From: JBJFCE01 sp964437825
GTDB lineage: Bacteria; Bacillota; Clostridia; Lachnospirales; Lachnospiraceae
Direction of reading: 5' to 3'
Assembly: GCA_964437825.1 (NCBI GenBank)
Contig: CAYTIH010000001.1
Span: forward strand, 1 to 64,000
DNA: 64,000 bases
The notes beneath the pieces were generated by a model. That model was not told the DNA's origin and did no database searches. It saw nothing but the letters and a program-made list of their open reading frames with translations. This document shows positions 8,027 to 16,074 of this stretch, piece after piece; positions within the stretch are counted from its first letter, which is position 1; each line of letters starts with the position of its first letter. The position numbers were made by a program, and so were the translations under genes.

Positions 8027-10342
8027 TCACTTTTCCGCATTGATACTTGATGCAATGATCTGCATCTTACCCTGCAGATTCACTTCTCCATAACCCGCCG
8101 GCAAAATGAAGTGATCCCCCTTTTTGATCAGCTGTCCGTTCATCAGGCCGTCACCTTCAATTACGCTCATAATCAGGAACGGATCATCCTGCGATAGGGT
8201 TACGGGCTTTGTCACATCCAGCTTCCAAACCTTGTAATAATCACATTCGATCAGCTTGTTCATCGTATTCTCAGGCAGACCGTTTGCGGAGGTGACACTC
8301 TCCTTAGCAGACTTTGCCGGAACGGTAATGACATCAATGCTCTTTTCAATATGAAGCTCCCTTGGCTTTCCGTCACTTAACCGATCATAATCATAAACTC
8401 TGTATGTAATATCACTGTTCTGCTGAGTCTCCAGGATCATGAGACCTCCCTTGATCGCATGTACCGTACCGGGATCAATCTGAATGAAATCGCCCTTCTT
8501 GACCGGAATCTCACGAATCAGTTCATTCCATTTCTTTTCTTCAATCATCCGGCGAAGCTCTTCCTTTGAAGAAGCATTATGACCGATGACAAGCTTCGCA
8601 TCCTCCGGACAGTCCAGAATATACCAGCACTCTGTTTTTCCGAGGGAACCGTTCTCATTTTTCATGGCATAAGCATCATTAGGATGTACCTGAATGCTCA
8701 AATCCCCTTTGGCATCGATAATCTTAATCAGCAGCGGGAACCTGTCAAGCTCCGTATTGCCAAACAGCTCCCGATGCTCTGACCACAGCTCGGACAGCGT
8801 CTTTCCTGCATAGACGCCTTCCTTTATCCTACAGTCCCCGTTCGGATGCGCACTGACCGCCCAGCATTCTCCGGTATTGTCTCCCGGAATCTGATAAGGC
8901 CAGTCCTTGGAAAGCCGGTCCCCTCCCCAGATCATCTGCTTGAAAACAGGCTCTAAGAACAAAACAGGCCGCTTGGGTTTATTGACGGACAATTCCCTTC
9001 CGTTTGTTTCAATCGTTTTCTGGTACCAGTATGCAGAATCCTTAGCGATTCTCTTCTGTGTGGTAAAGTTCACATGTATGATACCGAAACGTTCCTTGTA
9101 GCCTTCATTCCATTCAAAATTATCAAGGAATGTCCAGAGGAAATATCCTCTGACATCCACGCCTTCGTCACCGGCTTTCTGTACCTGTGACAGATATGCA
9201 TCCAGAAAATCAATCCTGTTTTGATCATGAACTCTGCCATCCGGAGAAACATCATCATGACAGGACATTCCGTTCTCCGTCACATAGATGGGCAGATGAT
9301 ATCTGTCATAGCAGAATTTTAAGCCCCAGTACAGACACTCCGGCGTTACCGGCCAGTTTGAAGATGTCTTGGGAAATCCGTAAGGAAAATCGATAAATTC
9401 CGGCTCGCCGTTCTTACCCGCTTTGATAAAATAGCCATTATAAATATTCACTCCCATGAAGTCAAGCGGCTCGGAAATGAGCTCCATATCCTCCTTGGTG
9501 ATCTTGGGCAGCCACTCCTTAAATTTCTCTACTCCCTCCTCAGTATAATGTCCCAAAAATACCGGGTCCGAGAACCATGGCATATTCCAGGTCCAGTTAT
9601 CCAGTCCGTTATAAAAGCCGAAATATACTTTTCTGGCTGCTTCAATATCCTCCGGCTTATCGGTATAGGGATATGCTACGCCGCAGGTAGGCGCATAACC
9701 GATCTGAATCGGGCGCACTGCATATTTACGAAGCGTACGCACTGCCTGACCATGTGCACGAAGCACGTTGTGTGCGATCTGAAAGGTCTCAGGCAGGGAA
9801 AGCTTGAGACCGGGCGCATGTACGCCGCTCAGATGTCCCAGACCCACAAGGCATTGCGGCTCATTGAGCGTAATAAAATATTCTGCCAAATCCGAAAAAT
9901 TCTCGGCAATCACTTTAGCATATTCCGCAAACCACTGAATGGATTCCTCATTCAGCCAGCCCCCTCTATCCTGGAGCGCCTGAGGCAGCTCCCAATGATA
10001 TAGCGTCGGATACGGTGTAATACCGTTCCTGATCATGGACTTTATCATATTTCTGTAAAGTGTAATCGCCTTTTCGTTGACTTTTCCGGTTCCCTCCGGC
10101 ATAATCCTGCTCCAGTTTAAAGAAAAACGATATGCCTTAATTCCGAGAAGCCGCATCATTGCAAAGTCGTCTTCATAACGGTGCATATGATCACAGGCAA
10201 CCTCTGCCGTATGGTGGCCATAGCTTCCGCCCGCTTCAATAAAAGTATCCCAGATACTTTTTCCTCTTCCGTCCCCCGGTTCCGTTCCTTCTATTTGATA
10301 TGCGCTGCTGGCAACGCCCCATACAAAATCATCACGAAACAT
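8027..10342 (-). CDS. GH1 glycosidase fused to mannose-6-phosphate isomerase
   Basis: 771-aa two-enzyme fusion. Residues 1-445 are a complete GH1 barrel: acid/base E161 in TLNEPQ and nucleophile E356 in YVTENG. Residues 455-771 are a complete class I phosphomannose isomerase like Bacillus ManA, with IWGGDRL, zinc motif QVHPND (551-556), E571 and TVHAIKGG. The first half should cut a terminal beta-glucosyl or beta-mannosyl unit from imported oligosaccharides; the second converts mannose-6-P to fructose-6-P. No signal peptide, so cytoplasmic. Last gene of the mannan operon, 3 bases after the esterase, with AGGAGG 8 bases before the ATG. Both halves keep their catalytic residues; substrate of the GH1 half is inferred. 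Confidence 0.93.
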   Translation of the reverse strand: MFRDDFVWGVASSAYQIEGTEPGDGRGKSIWDTFIEAGGSYGHHTAEVACDHMHRYEDDFAMMRLLGIKAYRFSLNWSRIMPEGTGKVNEKAITLYRNMIKSMIRNGITPYPTLYHWELPQALQDRGGWLNEESIQWFAEYAKVIAENFSDLAEYFITLNEPQCLVGLGHLSGVHAPGLKLSLPETFQIAHNVLRAHGQAVRTLRKYAVRPIQIGYAPTCGVAYPYTDKPEDIEAARKVYFGFYNGLDNWTWNMPWFSDPVFLGHYTEEGVEKFKEWLPKITKEDMELISEPLDFMGVNIYNGYFIKAGKNGEPEFIDFPYGFPKTSSNWPVTPECLYWGLKFCYDRYHLPIYVTENGMSCHDDVSPDGRVHDQNRIDFLDAYLSQVQKAGDEGVDVRGYFLWTFLDNFEWNEGYKERFGIIHVNFTTQKRIAKDSAYWYQKTIETNGRELSVNKPKRPVLFLEPVFKQMIWGGDRLSKDWPYQIPGDNTGECWAVSAHPNGDCRIKEGVYAGKTLSELWSEHRELFGNTELDRFPLLIKIIDAKGDLSIQVHPNDAYAMKNENGSLGKTECWYILDCPEDAKLVIGHNASSKEELRRMIEEKKWNELIREIPVKKGDFIQIDPGTVHAIKGGLMILETQQNSDITYRVYDYDRLSDGKPRELHIEKSIDVITVPAKSAKESVTSANGLPENTMNKLIECDYYKVWKLDVTKPVTLSQDDPFLIMSVIEGDGLMNGQLIKKGDHFILPAGYGEVNLQGKMQIIASSINAEK

Positions 10343-10345
10343 TTC

Positions 10346-11509
10346 TTAATCCTCCTGTCTTTCCGGCTTTGAAGCAACCAGAGACACCAGATAAAACGGC
10401 ACCGCATCATGCTCATGTGTCTCGGTCAAAGTAATTTCCACCGTATGAATTCCGGGCTTTCCGTGCACCAAAAGTGTCTGCATATGCAGACTGTCCCCCC
10501 AGGTTTCCTCGAAATTGGCATCCAGCTTCACGGCATGCTCCGCATCTCCGTCCACTATGGCTGTTGCAATGGGCGCGGGCTGATTTACGGATTTGCGGTA
10601 TTGAACCGCAAGCTCGGTTCCCTCCACCTCAAAGCAAATGCTGTCCCCTGTTTCTGCGGCAGTCCATCCGTTTTTAAAGAACTCGTACAGATGCTTTTGC
10701 GGTGCATCATCCGGCGTAAAGCCTTTTTCTGTAATCACACATTTGTTGCCCTCAAAGCTGTTCGGGTAATAAATACCGTTCTGATAACGAATGGATCTCT
10801 CATAATGATTGTCCGTAAGCGGCGCAGGCATCTCTCCCGGGTCTACCTCATCCGTATCAAGCTCCGCATATACTTTTTCAAGAAAGCTGATGATCACGGA
10901 GGCTACAAGCGCATGACCTTCCGTATTCGGATGCAGGTCGTCCGGCGTAATATCTCTGTTCCGGATCCTGCCTGCCTTGACCTCTTCGTAAATCGTTGTC
11001 TGCATACAGACACAGGGCAGTCCGTAATGCGCTCCGATGCTCTGATGAATCTCCTGAGCAGTGGTTCCCTTGTCATACATAATGTTATGAATCAGGGCGA
11101 CTGCCGGTTTTAACGGATTCTTGTAAACCCTGCGCACCAGTCCTTCATAGGTCTCCTTAAAAAACGGCGTATTTTCATCATTTACCGAAAATTCGATAAA
11201 TACCATATCCGGGTTGTAAACCATCAAATCCCTGTCCACGCGGGAAACGCCAAACTCAGAAGTCGTTCCGCCGATTCCGGCATTCGCATAGGTAAATGCC
11301 GTTTTGGGAAACTTCTTCTCCCACCATTCGAAAACCAGATGGGCATAGCAGTTAGAATGACAGGAAGCCACTGCACCCTGCGTAATGGAACCGCCGAGGA
11401 AGCCGATGGTAATTCTGTCACCGCCCCTTGCCCTGCGCATACACTCCTTAATCCGATACCAGTTTCCTCTATTCACTAATCCTTTTTCAGGATGAATTTC
11501 ATAGCTCAT
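10346..11509 (-). CDS. SGNH-type carbohydrate esterase, CE17-like
   Basis: 387 aa from the start chosen here. An N-terminal SGNH hydrolase (about 30-225) shows nucleophile S41 in LGGSITQG, the glycine of NAGIGGT, the Asn of SVNDENT and the Asp/His of DDLHPN. A C-terminal beta domain (about 260-385) fits a CBM35. This order matches the mannan acetylesterase CE17 of Roseburia and not CE2, in which the beta domain comes first. It should remove acetyl groups from mannooligosaccharides inside the cell (no signal peptide). Start 11509 is preferred over 11575 because AAGGA lies 9 bases upstream and the extra residues are not conserved-looking. Confidence 0.85.
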   Translation of the reverse strand: MSYEIHPEKGLVNRGNWYRIKECMRRARGGDRITIGFLGGSITQGAVASCHSNCYAHLVFEWWEKKFPKTAFTYANAGIGGTTSEFGVSRVDRDLMVYNPDMVFIEFSVNDENTPFFKETYEGLVRRVYKNPLKPAVALIHNIMYDKGTTAQEIHQSIGAHYGLPCVCMQTTIYEEVKAGRIRNRDITPDDLHPNTEGHALVASVIISFLEKVYAELDTDEVDPGEMPAPLTDNHYERSIRYQNGIYYPNSFEGNKCVITEKGFTPDDAPQKHLYEFFKNGWTAAETGDSICFEVEGTELAVQYRKSVNQPAPIATAIVDGDAEHAVKLDANFEETWGDSLHMQTLLVHGKPGIHTVEITLTETHEHDAVPFYLVSLVASKPERQED

Positions 11510-11534
11510 GGTTCTGATTCCTTTCTTACGATTC

Positions 11535-11570
11535 AAAAAGGGACAAGGGAACGAAAGCCCCCTTGTCCCC
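11535..11570 (-). terminator. Intercistronic terminator-like hairpin between GH130_2 and the esterase
   Basis: Minus-strand stem GGGACAAGGGGG / TTCCCTTGTCCC with a CTTTCG loop, followed by TTTTT. It sits inside the operon, so it probably ends part of the transcripts or protects the 3' end of the upstream message, lowering expression of the last two genes. Confidence 0.7.
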
Positions 11571-11625
11571 GACATAACTGATTGTTCCGCACAGATATCC
11601 TGCTGACATCAGATCCCCAGTCTGC

Positions 11626-12651
11626 TTATCTGATGCCCAGCTCGGTATCCGTATCAGTTACATGGCTGTGGGTTTTAATATAATCCACAATATCATCCAG
11701 TTCAGTAAATGCAAGTCCTACATAGCTGTCTGCACAACCATAATATAAGGCAATCTTGTTTGTAACAGGATCATGAATGGTTGCACACGGGAAACATACA
11801 TTAGGTACAAAACCTCTTTCTTCATACCATTCTTCCGGAGTTAACAGGAAGTTCTCGCATCTGTAAAGAACCTTGGACGGCTGATCAATGTCCAGAATTG
11901 CTCCGCCGATAGAATATACGAATCCGTTACAGGTTCCCGATACACCGTGATAGAACAACAGCCATCCTTCAGAAGTCTCGATCGGAGCTGCACCGCCGCC
12001 AATCTTAACGGACTCCCACCACTCACTGCTGCGGCCCATGACATGTCTGTGCTTGCCCCAGTATACCATATCCGGACTTTCGCTGAGGAAGATATCACCA
12101 AAGGGAGTATGTCCGCTGTCGGAAGGACGGCTCAGCAGCATATACTTTCCGTTAATTTTTCTCGGGAATAATACTGCATTTCTGTTAAACGGAATAAACG
12201 GATTTTCGATACGGGTAAACGTCTTAAAATCTGTGGTCTTTGCCATACCAATGGATGCTCCGTAAAAATCCTGACACCAAATGATATAATAGGTATCCTC
12301 CACCTTTACCAAACGAGGATCATATGCATACAGCGGCATAAAATCATTTCCCTGCTCATCCTTAAAAGGAATTTTGTTTTTGTCAAACTCCCAGTGAATG
12401 GCATCCTTGCTGTGTCCTAAATAAATATAAGGAATACCGTTCGTCTGCTCTCCACGGAATACGCCGATGAACTCATCCCCATACGGCATTACCGCACTGT
12501 TAAAAATTCTTGCAACATTCTCTACCGGATTTCTGCCGATAATCGGATTCTCCGTATATCTCCAGATCGGCGCTCCAACAATGTTCTCCGGTCTTTCCTG
12601 CCAAGGAATGTTCTTTACTTCCGGACAGTTAATCATTTTTACTTTGCTCAT
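11626..12651 (-). CDS. GH130_2 beta-1,4-mannooligosaccharide phosphorylase
   Basis: About 341 aa, the size of GH130 subfamily 2 enzymes such as RaMP2. It has the five-bladed propeller motifs NSAVMPYGDEFIGVFRGE, general acid D111 in LYAYDPRLVK, and GGGAAPIET. It should release mannose-1-phosphate from the non-reducing end of mannooligosaccharides using phosphate. Start 12651 is chosen because AAGGAGGAGAAC directly precedes it; the upstream ATG at 12690 has no such site. Cytoplasmic; between the LacI regulator and the esterase in the mannan operon. Confidence 0.88.
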   Translation of the reverse strand: MSKVKMINCPEVKNIPWQERPENIVGAPIWRYTENPIIGRNPVENVARIFNSAVMPYGDEFIGVFRGEQTNGIPYIYLGHSKDAIHWEFDKNKIPFKDEQGNDFMPLYAYDPRLVKVEDTYYIIWCQDFYGASIGMAKTTDFKTFTRIENPFIPFNRNAVLFPRKINGKYMLLSRPSDSGHTPFGDIFLSESPDMVYWGKHRHVMGRSSEWWESVKIGGGAAPIETSEGWLLFYHGVSGTCNGFVYSIGGAILDIDQPSKVLYRCENFLLTPEEWYEERGFVPNVCFPCATIHDPVTNKIALYYGCADSYVGLAFTELDDIVDYIKTHSHVTDTDTELGIR

Positions 12652-12697
12652 GTTCTCCTCCTTAACCTCATATGCCTGTTTCCATAGCATTTATTTT

Positions 12698-13720
12698 TTA
12701 TGTATTTCTTATATCTTTCACGGAATTCCGAATAATCAGATTTCCGCTTATGACTTTCCTGACATTGGACGGCTGCCCGCTTACGATCTGACGAATCAGC
12801 AGATTTACCGCCTCATCCGTCATCCCGTCTACATCGACCGCTACTGTCGTAAGCTTCATTGATGTATATTCCAAAAATGTATAATTATCAAACCCAACCA
12901 CGGAAACGTCCTCGGGGATGCGAAATCCCCGTTTTCTCAACTGTTCCATCAGAATATATGCGACCTCATCGCAATTGCAGACAAATGCGGTCGGCATATC
13001 CTCCGGCAGCCGGATATCGTTGAGGGTCAGCTGGTTGATGTCACGGTCCTCAATCAGATAGTCCTCCTGCGGCTTGATATGATTCATCACAAGGGATCTG
13101 TAATAACCGAGATAACGGTCCAATATGGATGCCGTTGCATGGATACTGCCCACAAACGCAATCTTTTTATGACCCATACTGATACAGTAATCGGTTAACA
13201 TATAGGTACCATACATATTATCCGTTACAACACTGTCCGTTTCTATCGCACTGTTATAAAAATCAAGCAAAACCACCGACATTCCGGTCTCCCGGATCGC
13301 AATCACATATTCTGCCGGAAGCTGTCCAAGCACGATCACCCCGTCAACCTTATTCTCCAGTACCACGGTCGGAAGAACGCTTCCCTCCCTCATATCGTCC
13401 GTGATGATTTCCATGATTCCGGAATAGCCGTTTCTCGCCAGTGCCAGTATCACACTATGATACATATTCAGATAAAACGAATAGGACGTAACATCCACAT
13501 AATTGCTGGCAACGATTACTCCAATATTAAATTTCTGGTTCTCTTTTCCTTTTTTCTGCTTGGAACCGGCGTATCTGTAACCCATCTCATCAGCCTTGGC
13601 CTTTATCACCTTCCGAAGCTCCTCGGAAACTCCGTCTTTATCCGACAGTGCCTTTGAAACCGTTACCGTGCTGACCCCCAGACTGTCAGCAATGTTTTTC
13701 ATCGTTACACTTTTGTTCAT
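12698..13720 (-). CDS. LacI-family transcriptional regulator (mannan operon)
   Basis: About 340 aa. N-terminal LacI helix-turn-helix (MKNIADSLGVSTVTVSKALSD) and hinge, then a periplasmic-binding-protein-like sugar-sensing domain. It probably represses the surrounding operon until a mannooligosaccharide binds. It is encoded inside the operon, 11 bases after yesL and 46 before GH130_2, so it would be autoregulated. Start 13720 uses AGGTG 5 bases upstream; the 9 extra residues of the longer reading precede the domain and look unrelated. Confidence 0.92.
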   Translation of the reverse strand: MNKSVTMKNIADSLGVSTVTVSKALSDKDGVSEELRKVIKAKADEMGYRYAGSKQKKGKENQKFNIGVIVASNYVDVTSYSFYLNMYHSVILALARNGYSGIMEIITDDMREGSVLPTVVLENKVDGVIVLGQLPAEYVIAIRETGMSVVLLDFYNSAIETDSVVTDNMYGTYMLTDYCISMGHKKIAFVGSIHATASILDRYLGYYRSLVMNHIKPQEDYLIEDRDINQLTLNDIRLPEDMPTAFVCNCDEVAYILMEQLRKRGFRIPEDVSVVGFDNYTFLEYTSMKLTTVAVDVDGMTDEAVNLLIRQIVSGQPSNVRKVISGNLIIRNSVKDIRNT

Positions 13721-13731
13721 CTCACACCTGC

Positions 13732-14367
13732 TTATTGATAATACCACTTTTCAGCTTCTTCACTGCCTTCCTCCACCGGCGGCATCATTTTTCGCAAAAT
13801 CCTTTCCATAGGATAGGATAGCAGATATATATAGATTCCCGGAAATACCAGAATTGCCCACGGCATCAGATAAATTCCCATGCAGAACATAAGGAACAAT
13901 ACGATCATTCCAAGTGTCAGGGGCAAATATTTAAACATTATAAATAATGCAATTTTCAATAATTCAAAATTTCTCTTATCAAATCTCGACAGAAGCGGAA
14001 AAATATAGGAAATCACTCCTGCCTCTACAAACATCACAAATACCAATACCATAAATAAGGCGCTGTTGCCCTTACTGTCATTTACCCATACATACCAGAC
14101 ATCAATTCCGAGTACCACTGCAATGAAAACGAAAGCAAGTGTTAACGGTATCGTCTGCTTTAAATTGCTTTTAAAAGAATGAAAAAACTCTCTTCCGACA
14201 TATCCTGTTTTATACCTGACCGTCTTTGCCATTGTATAATATGCTGCTGTTGCAGCCGCACCCGCTGTTACGATGGGAACGCAGCACACAATCCATAAAA
14301 TTCCCACATATAAAATATCAAACAGCACATTCATAAAACGACTAAACAAACCGTCACTGCGAAACAT
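13732..14367 (-). CDS. YesL-like membrane protein (DUF624)
   Basis: 211-aa membrane protein with about five hydrophobic segments and the family's typical start (MFRSDGLFSRFMNVLFDILYVG). YesL proteins accompany MalFG-type carbohydrate transporters in Firmicutes; their role is not established. This is one of two copies in the operon; the other is at 29617-30297. AGAGGGA precedes the ATG. Confidence 0.88.
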   Translation of the reverse strand: MFRSDGLFSRFMNVLFDILYVGILWIVCCVPIVTAGAAATAAYYTMAKTVRYKTGYVGREFFHSFKSNLKQTIPLTLAFVFIAVVLGIDVWYVWVNDSKGNSALFMVLVFVMFVEAGVISYIFPLLSRFDKRNFELLKIALFIMFKYLPLTLGMIVLFLMFCMGIYLMPWAILVFPGIYIYLLSYPMERILRKMMPPVEEGSEEAEKWYYQ

Positions 14368-14462
14368 AGTAATCCCTCTTTATATTGTCACTATCTCTCC
14401 CCCAAATAAGCAGCATTTTCAGTTCTTCCCTGTGTTTCGGGCTCTTTTTTGAGTGTGCAAAT

Positions 14463-14486
14463 GCCCGTACCCATACGGATACGGGC
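14463..14486 (-). other. Intercistronic hairpin after the 479-aa binding protein
   Basis: Inverted repeat GCCCGTA...TACGGGC with inner paired bases and no T tract, between the solute-binding protein gene and yesL. Such hairpins commonly stabilise the abundant binding-protein message. Confidence 0.55.
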
Positions 14487-14537
14487 GTTCATACACTACT
14501 TCATGATCATTCGTTCATCAAGTATGAATCATTCGGT

Positions 14538-15977
14538 TTATTTAAAGAATCCGTCCAATGCGGTCTGTACCGTCTGTTTATATGTTTCCTGATACTGAGC
14601 AGGAGTCATTTCACCGTTTAACAGCTGGTCAAAGCCCCATTCAATACCCAGGGAATTCCAAAGGTCAAATGCATCTCTGGTTCCCATAAATTCCATTACT
14701 TCATAGTTTTCTTCCGTAATCGCACAGTCTTCCCACCATGTCAGGTTACCGTCACGGAAATCAGTATCTCCATGATACCAGTTAGCCCAATCATTGAATA
14801 CATTGAATACTAATTCAGGATCTTCCACACCGGTAGGAATCATCCATGCATTACCGGAGGACATATTTCTCAGCATGTTAGTATCGGCGTTTCCGCTCGG
14901 TCCAACAGGCCAAGGTATCCAGCAGATATCCATATCCAAAGCTGCAGCATTATTTGCAGATGAAATCCATGCTGCGTCAGCCCAGAATGCAACGGTACCG
15001 TCCATATAAGCGTTCATATTGTAATCAAAATCATCGGAGTTCCAAGGATTTGCAACATGGTCTACATTATACATATTGTAGATGAAATCCAGAACCTCAC
15101 CGACTTCAGGGCTGGAGAGATTCTCGGTTTCGCTGGAAGCGATGGTAGTTCCGTTACTCATTAACAGGTTATATAATGTAAAGTCCCAGCGAGAACCGTA
15201 ACCGTAAACATCAATAACGCCGTCACCGTCGGTATCCTGAGTAAGCGCTAACAGATACTCTCTGAACTTATCCCAGGTCCACTCGCCTCTGTCCCAAAGA
15301 TCACGAGGATCTTCAAGACCTGCTTCGTCAATCTTATTCTTATCATATGCAAGCATATAAGTATTATACAGACCTGCTTCTGCAGAAACCTGCGTAAACA
15401 AATATACACTGCCGTCATTCAGACCGACATTAACCGGTCTTAAGATTTCCTGTGTTGTAAGAAGATCAGCATCAGCCGGCAGAACATCTGCAAGGTTAAG
15501 TGCATATCCGTTCAGAGCTGACGGAATACCGAAGCTAAGATCCACTTCATAAATATCGCAGTCCGGCTTACCTGCCAGAATGGAGGTGTTAATGGACTCC
15601 TGTATGCCTGTGTAGGTCAGATTTACAAACTCAATTTTTACATTGTACTTTTCTTCAACCTCGGCTACAACATCAAAGTGTGCCTGAGCAAACTCTTCAT
15701 CGGATACGCTGGGGTCATCGTAAATATCCGTATTGGTACTGTCATAGTAATGATCATACCATGTACCGATTCTGATGGTTCTGGTCTCACCGCTGTTAGA
15801 AGAGGTAGTGCTGTTATCTGAAGCATCGGCTGCATCATTACTATCGGATGCATTGTCATTCGTGGTCTGCTGGGTATCATTGTTATTATTGCTGTCGTCA
15901 GAACCGCCGCAGGCTGTGAGACCTGCGATCATGGCAACACTGAGACCCAGAGCAAGTAATCTCTTATACATTTTCAT
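14538..15977 (-). CDS. Extracellular sugar-binding lipoprotein of an ABC transporter
   Basis: 479-aa type 1 solute-binding protein. A signal peptide ends at lipobox LTAC (C23), then a Ser/Asp/Asn/Thr linker to about residue 65, then the two-lobed binding domain with many surface Trp residues suited to sugar stacking (e.g. DLWDRGEWTWDKF). It should catch oligosaccharides outside the membrane and hand them to a permease pair, most likely 18061-20004. It is flanked by hairpins on both sides, a layout that usually raises binding-protein levels. Ligand inferred from context as mannooligosaccharides. Confidence 0.88.
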   Translation of the reverse strand: MKMYKRLLALGLSVAMIAGLTACGGSDDSNNNNDTQQTTNDNASDSNDAADASDNSTTSSNSGETRTIRIGTWYDHYYDSTNTDIYDDPSVSDEEFAQAHFDVVAEVEEKYNVKIEFVNLTYTGIQESINTSILAGKPDCDIYEVDLSFGIPSALNGYALNLADVLPADADLLTTQEILRPVNVGLNDGSVYLFTQVSAEAGLYNTYMLAYDKNKIDEAGLEDPRDLWDRGEWTWDKFREYLLALTQDTDGDGVIDVYGYGSRWDFTLYNLLMSNGTTIASSETENLSSPEVGEVLDFIYNMYNVDHVANPWNSDDFDYNMNAYMDGTVAFWADAAWISSANNAAALDMDICWIPWPVGPSGNADTNMLRNMSSGNAWMIPTGVEDPELVFNVFNDWANWYHGDTDFRDGNLTWWEDCAITEENYEVMEFMGTRDAFDLWNSLGIEWGFDQLLNGEMTPAQYQETYKQTVQTALDGFFK

Positions 15978-16019
15978 GTTTCTTATTTCCTCCTGTCATT
16001 GATGTGATTATTGTATTGC

Positions 16020-16061
16020 CCGGAACAACACGGGGCAGGTTCGTGCCGCGCGCCGTTCCGG
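16020..16061 (-). other. Intercistronic hairpin between the two lipoprotein genes
   Basis: Stem CCGGAAC / GTTCCGG with an inner GGCA / TGCC stem, located after the 646-aa lipoprotein gene and before the binding-protein gene. No T tract; a likely processing or stabilising structure. Confidence 0.55.
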
Positions 16062-16074
16062 AATCATTATCAAA

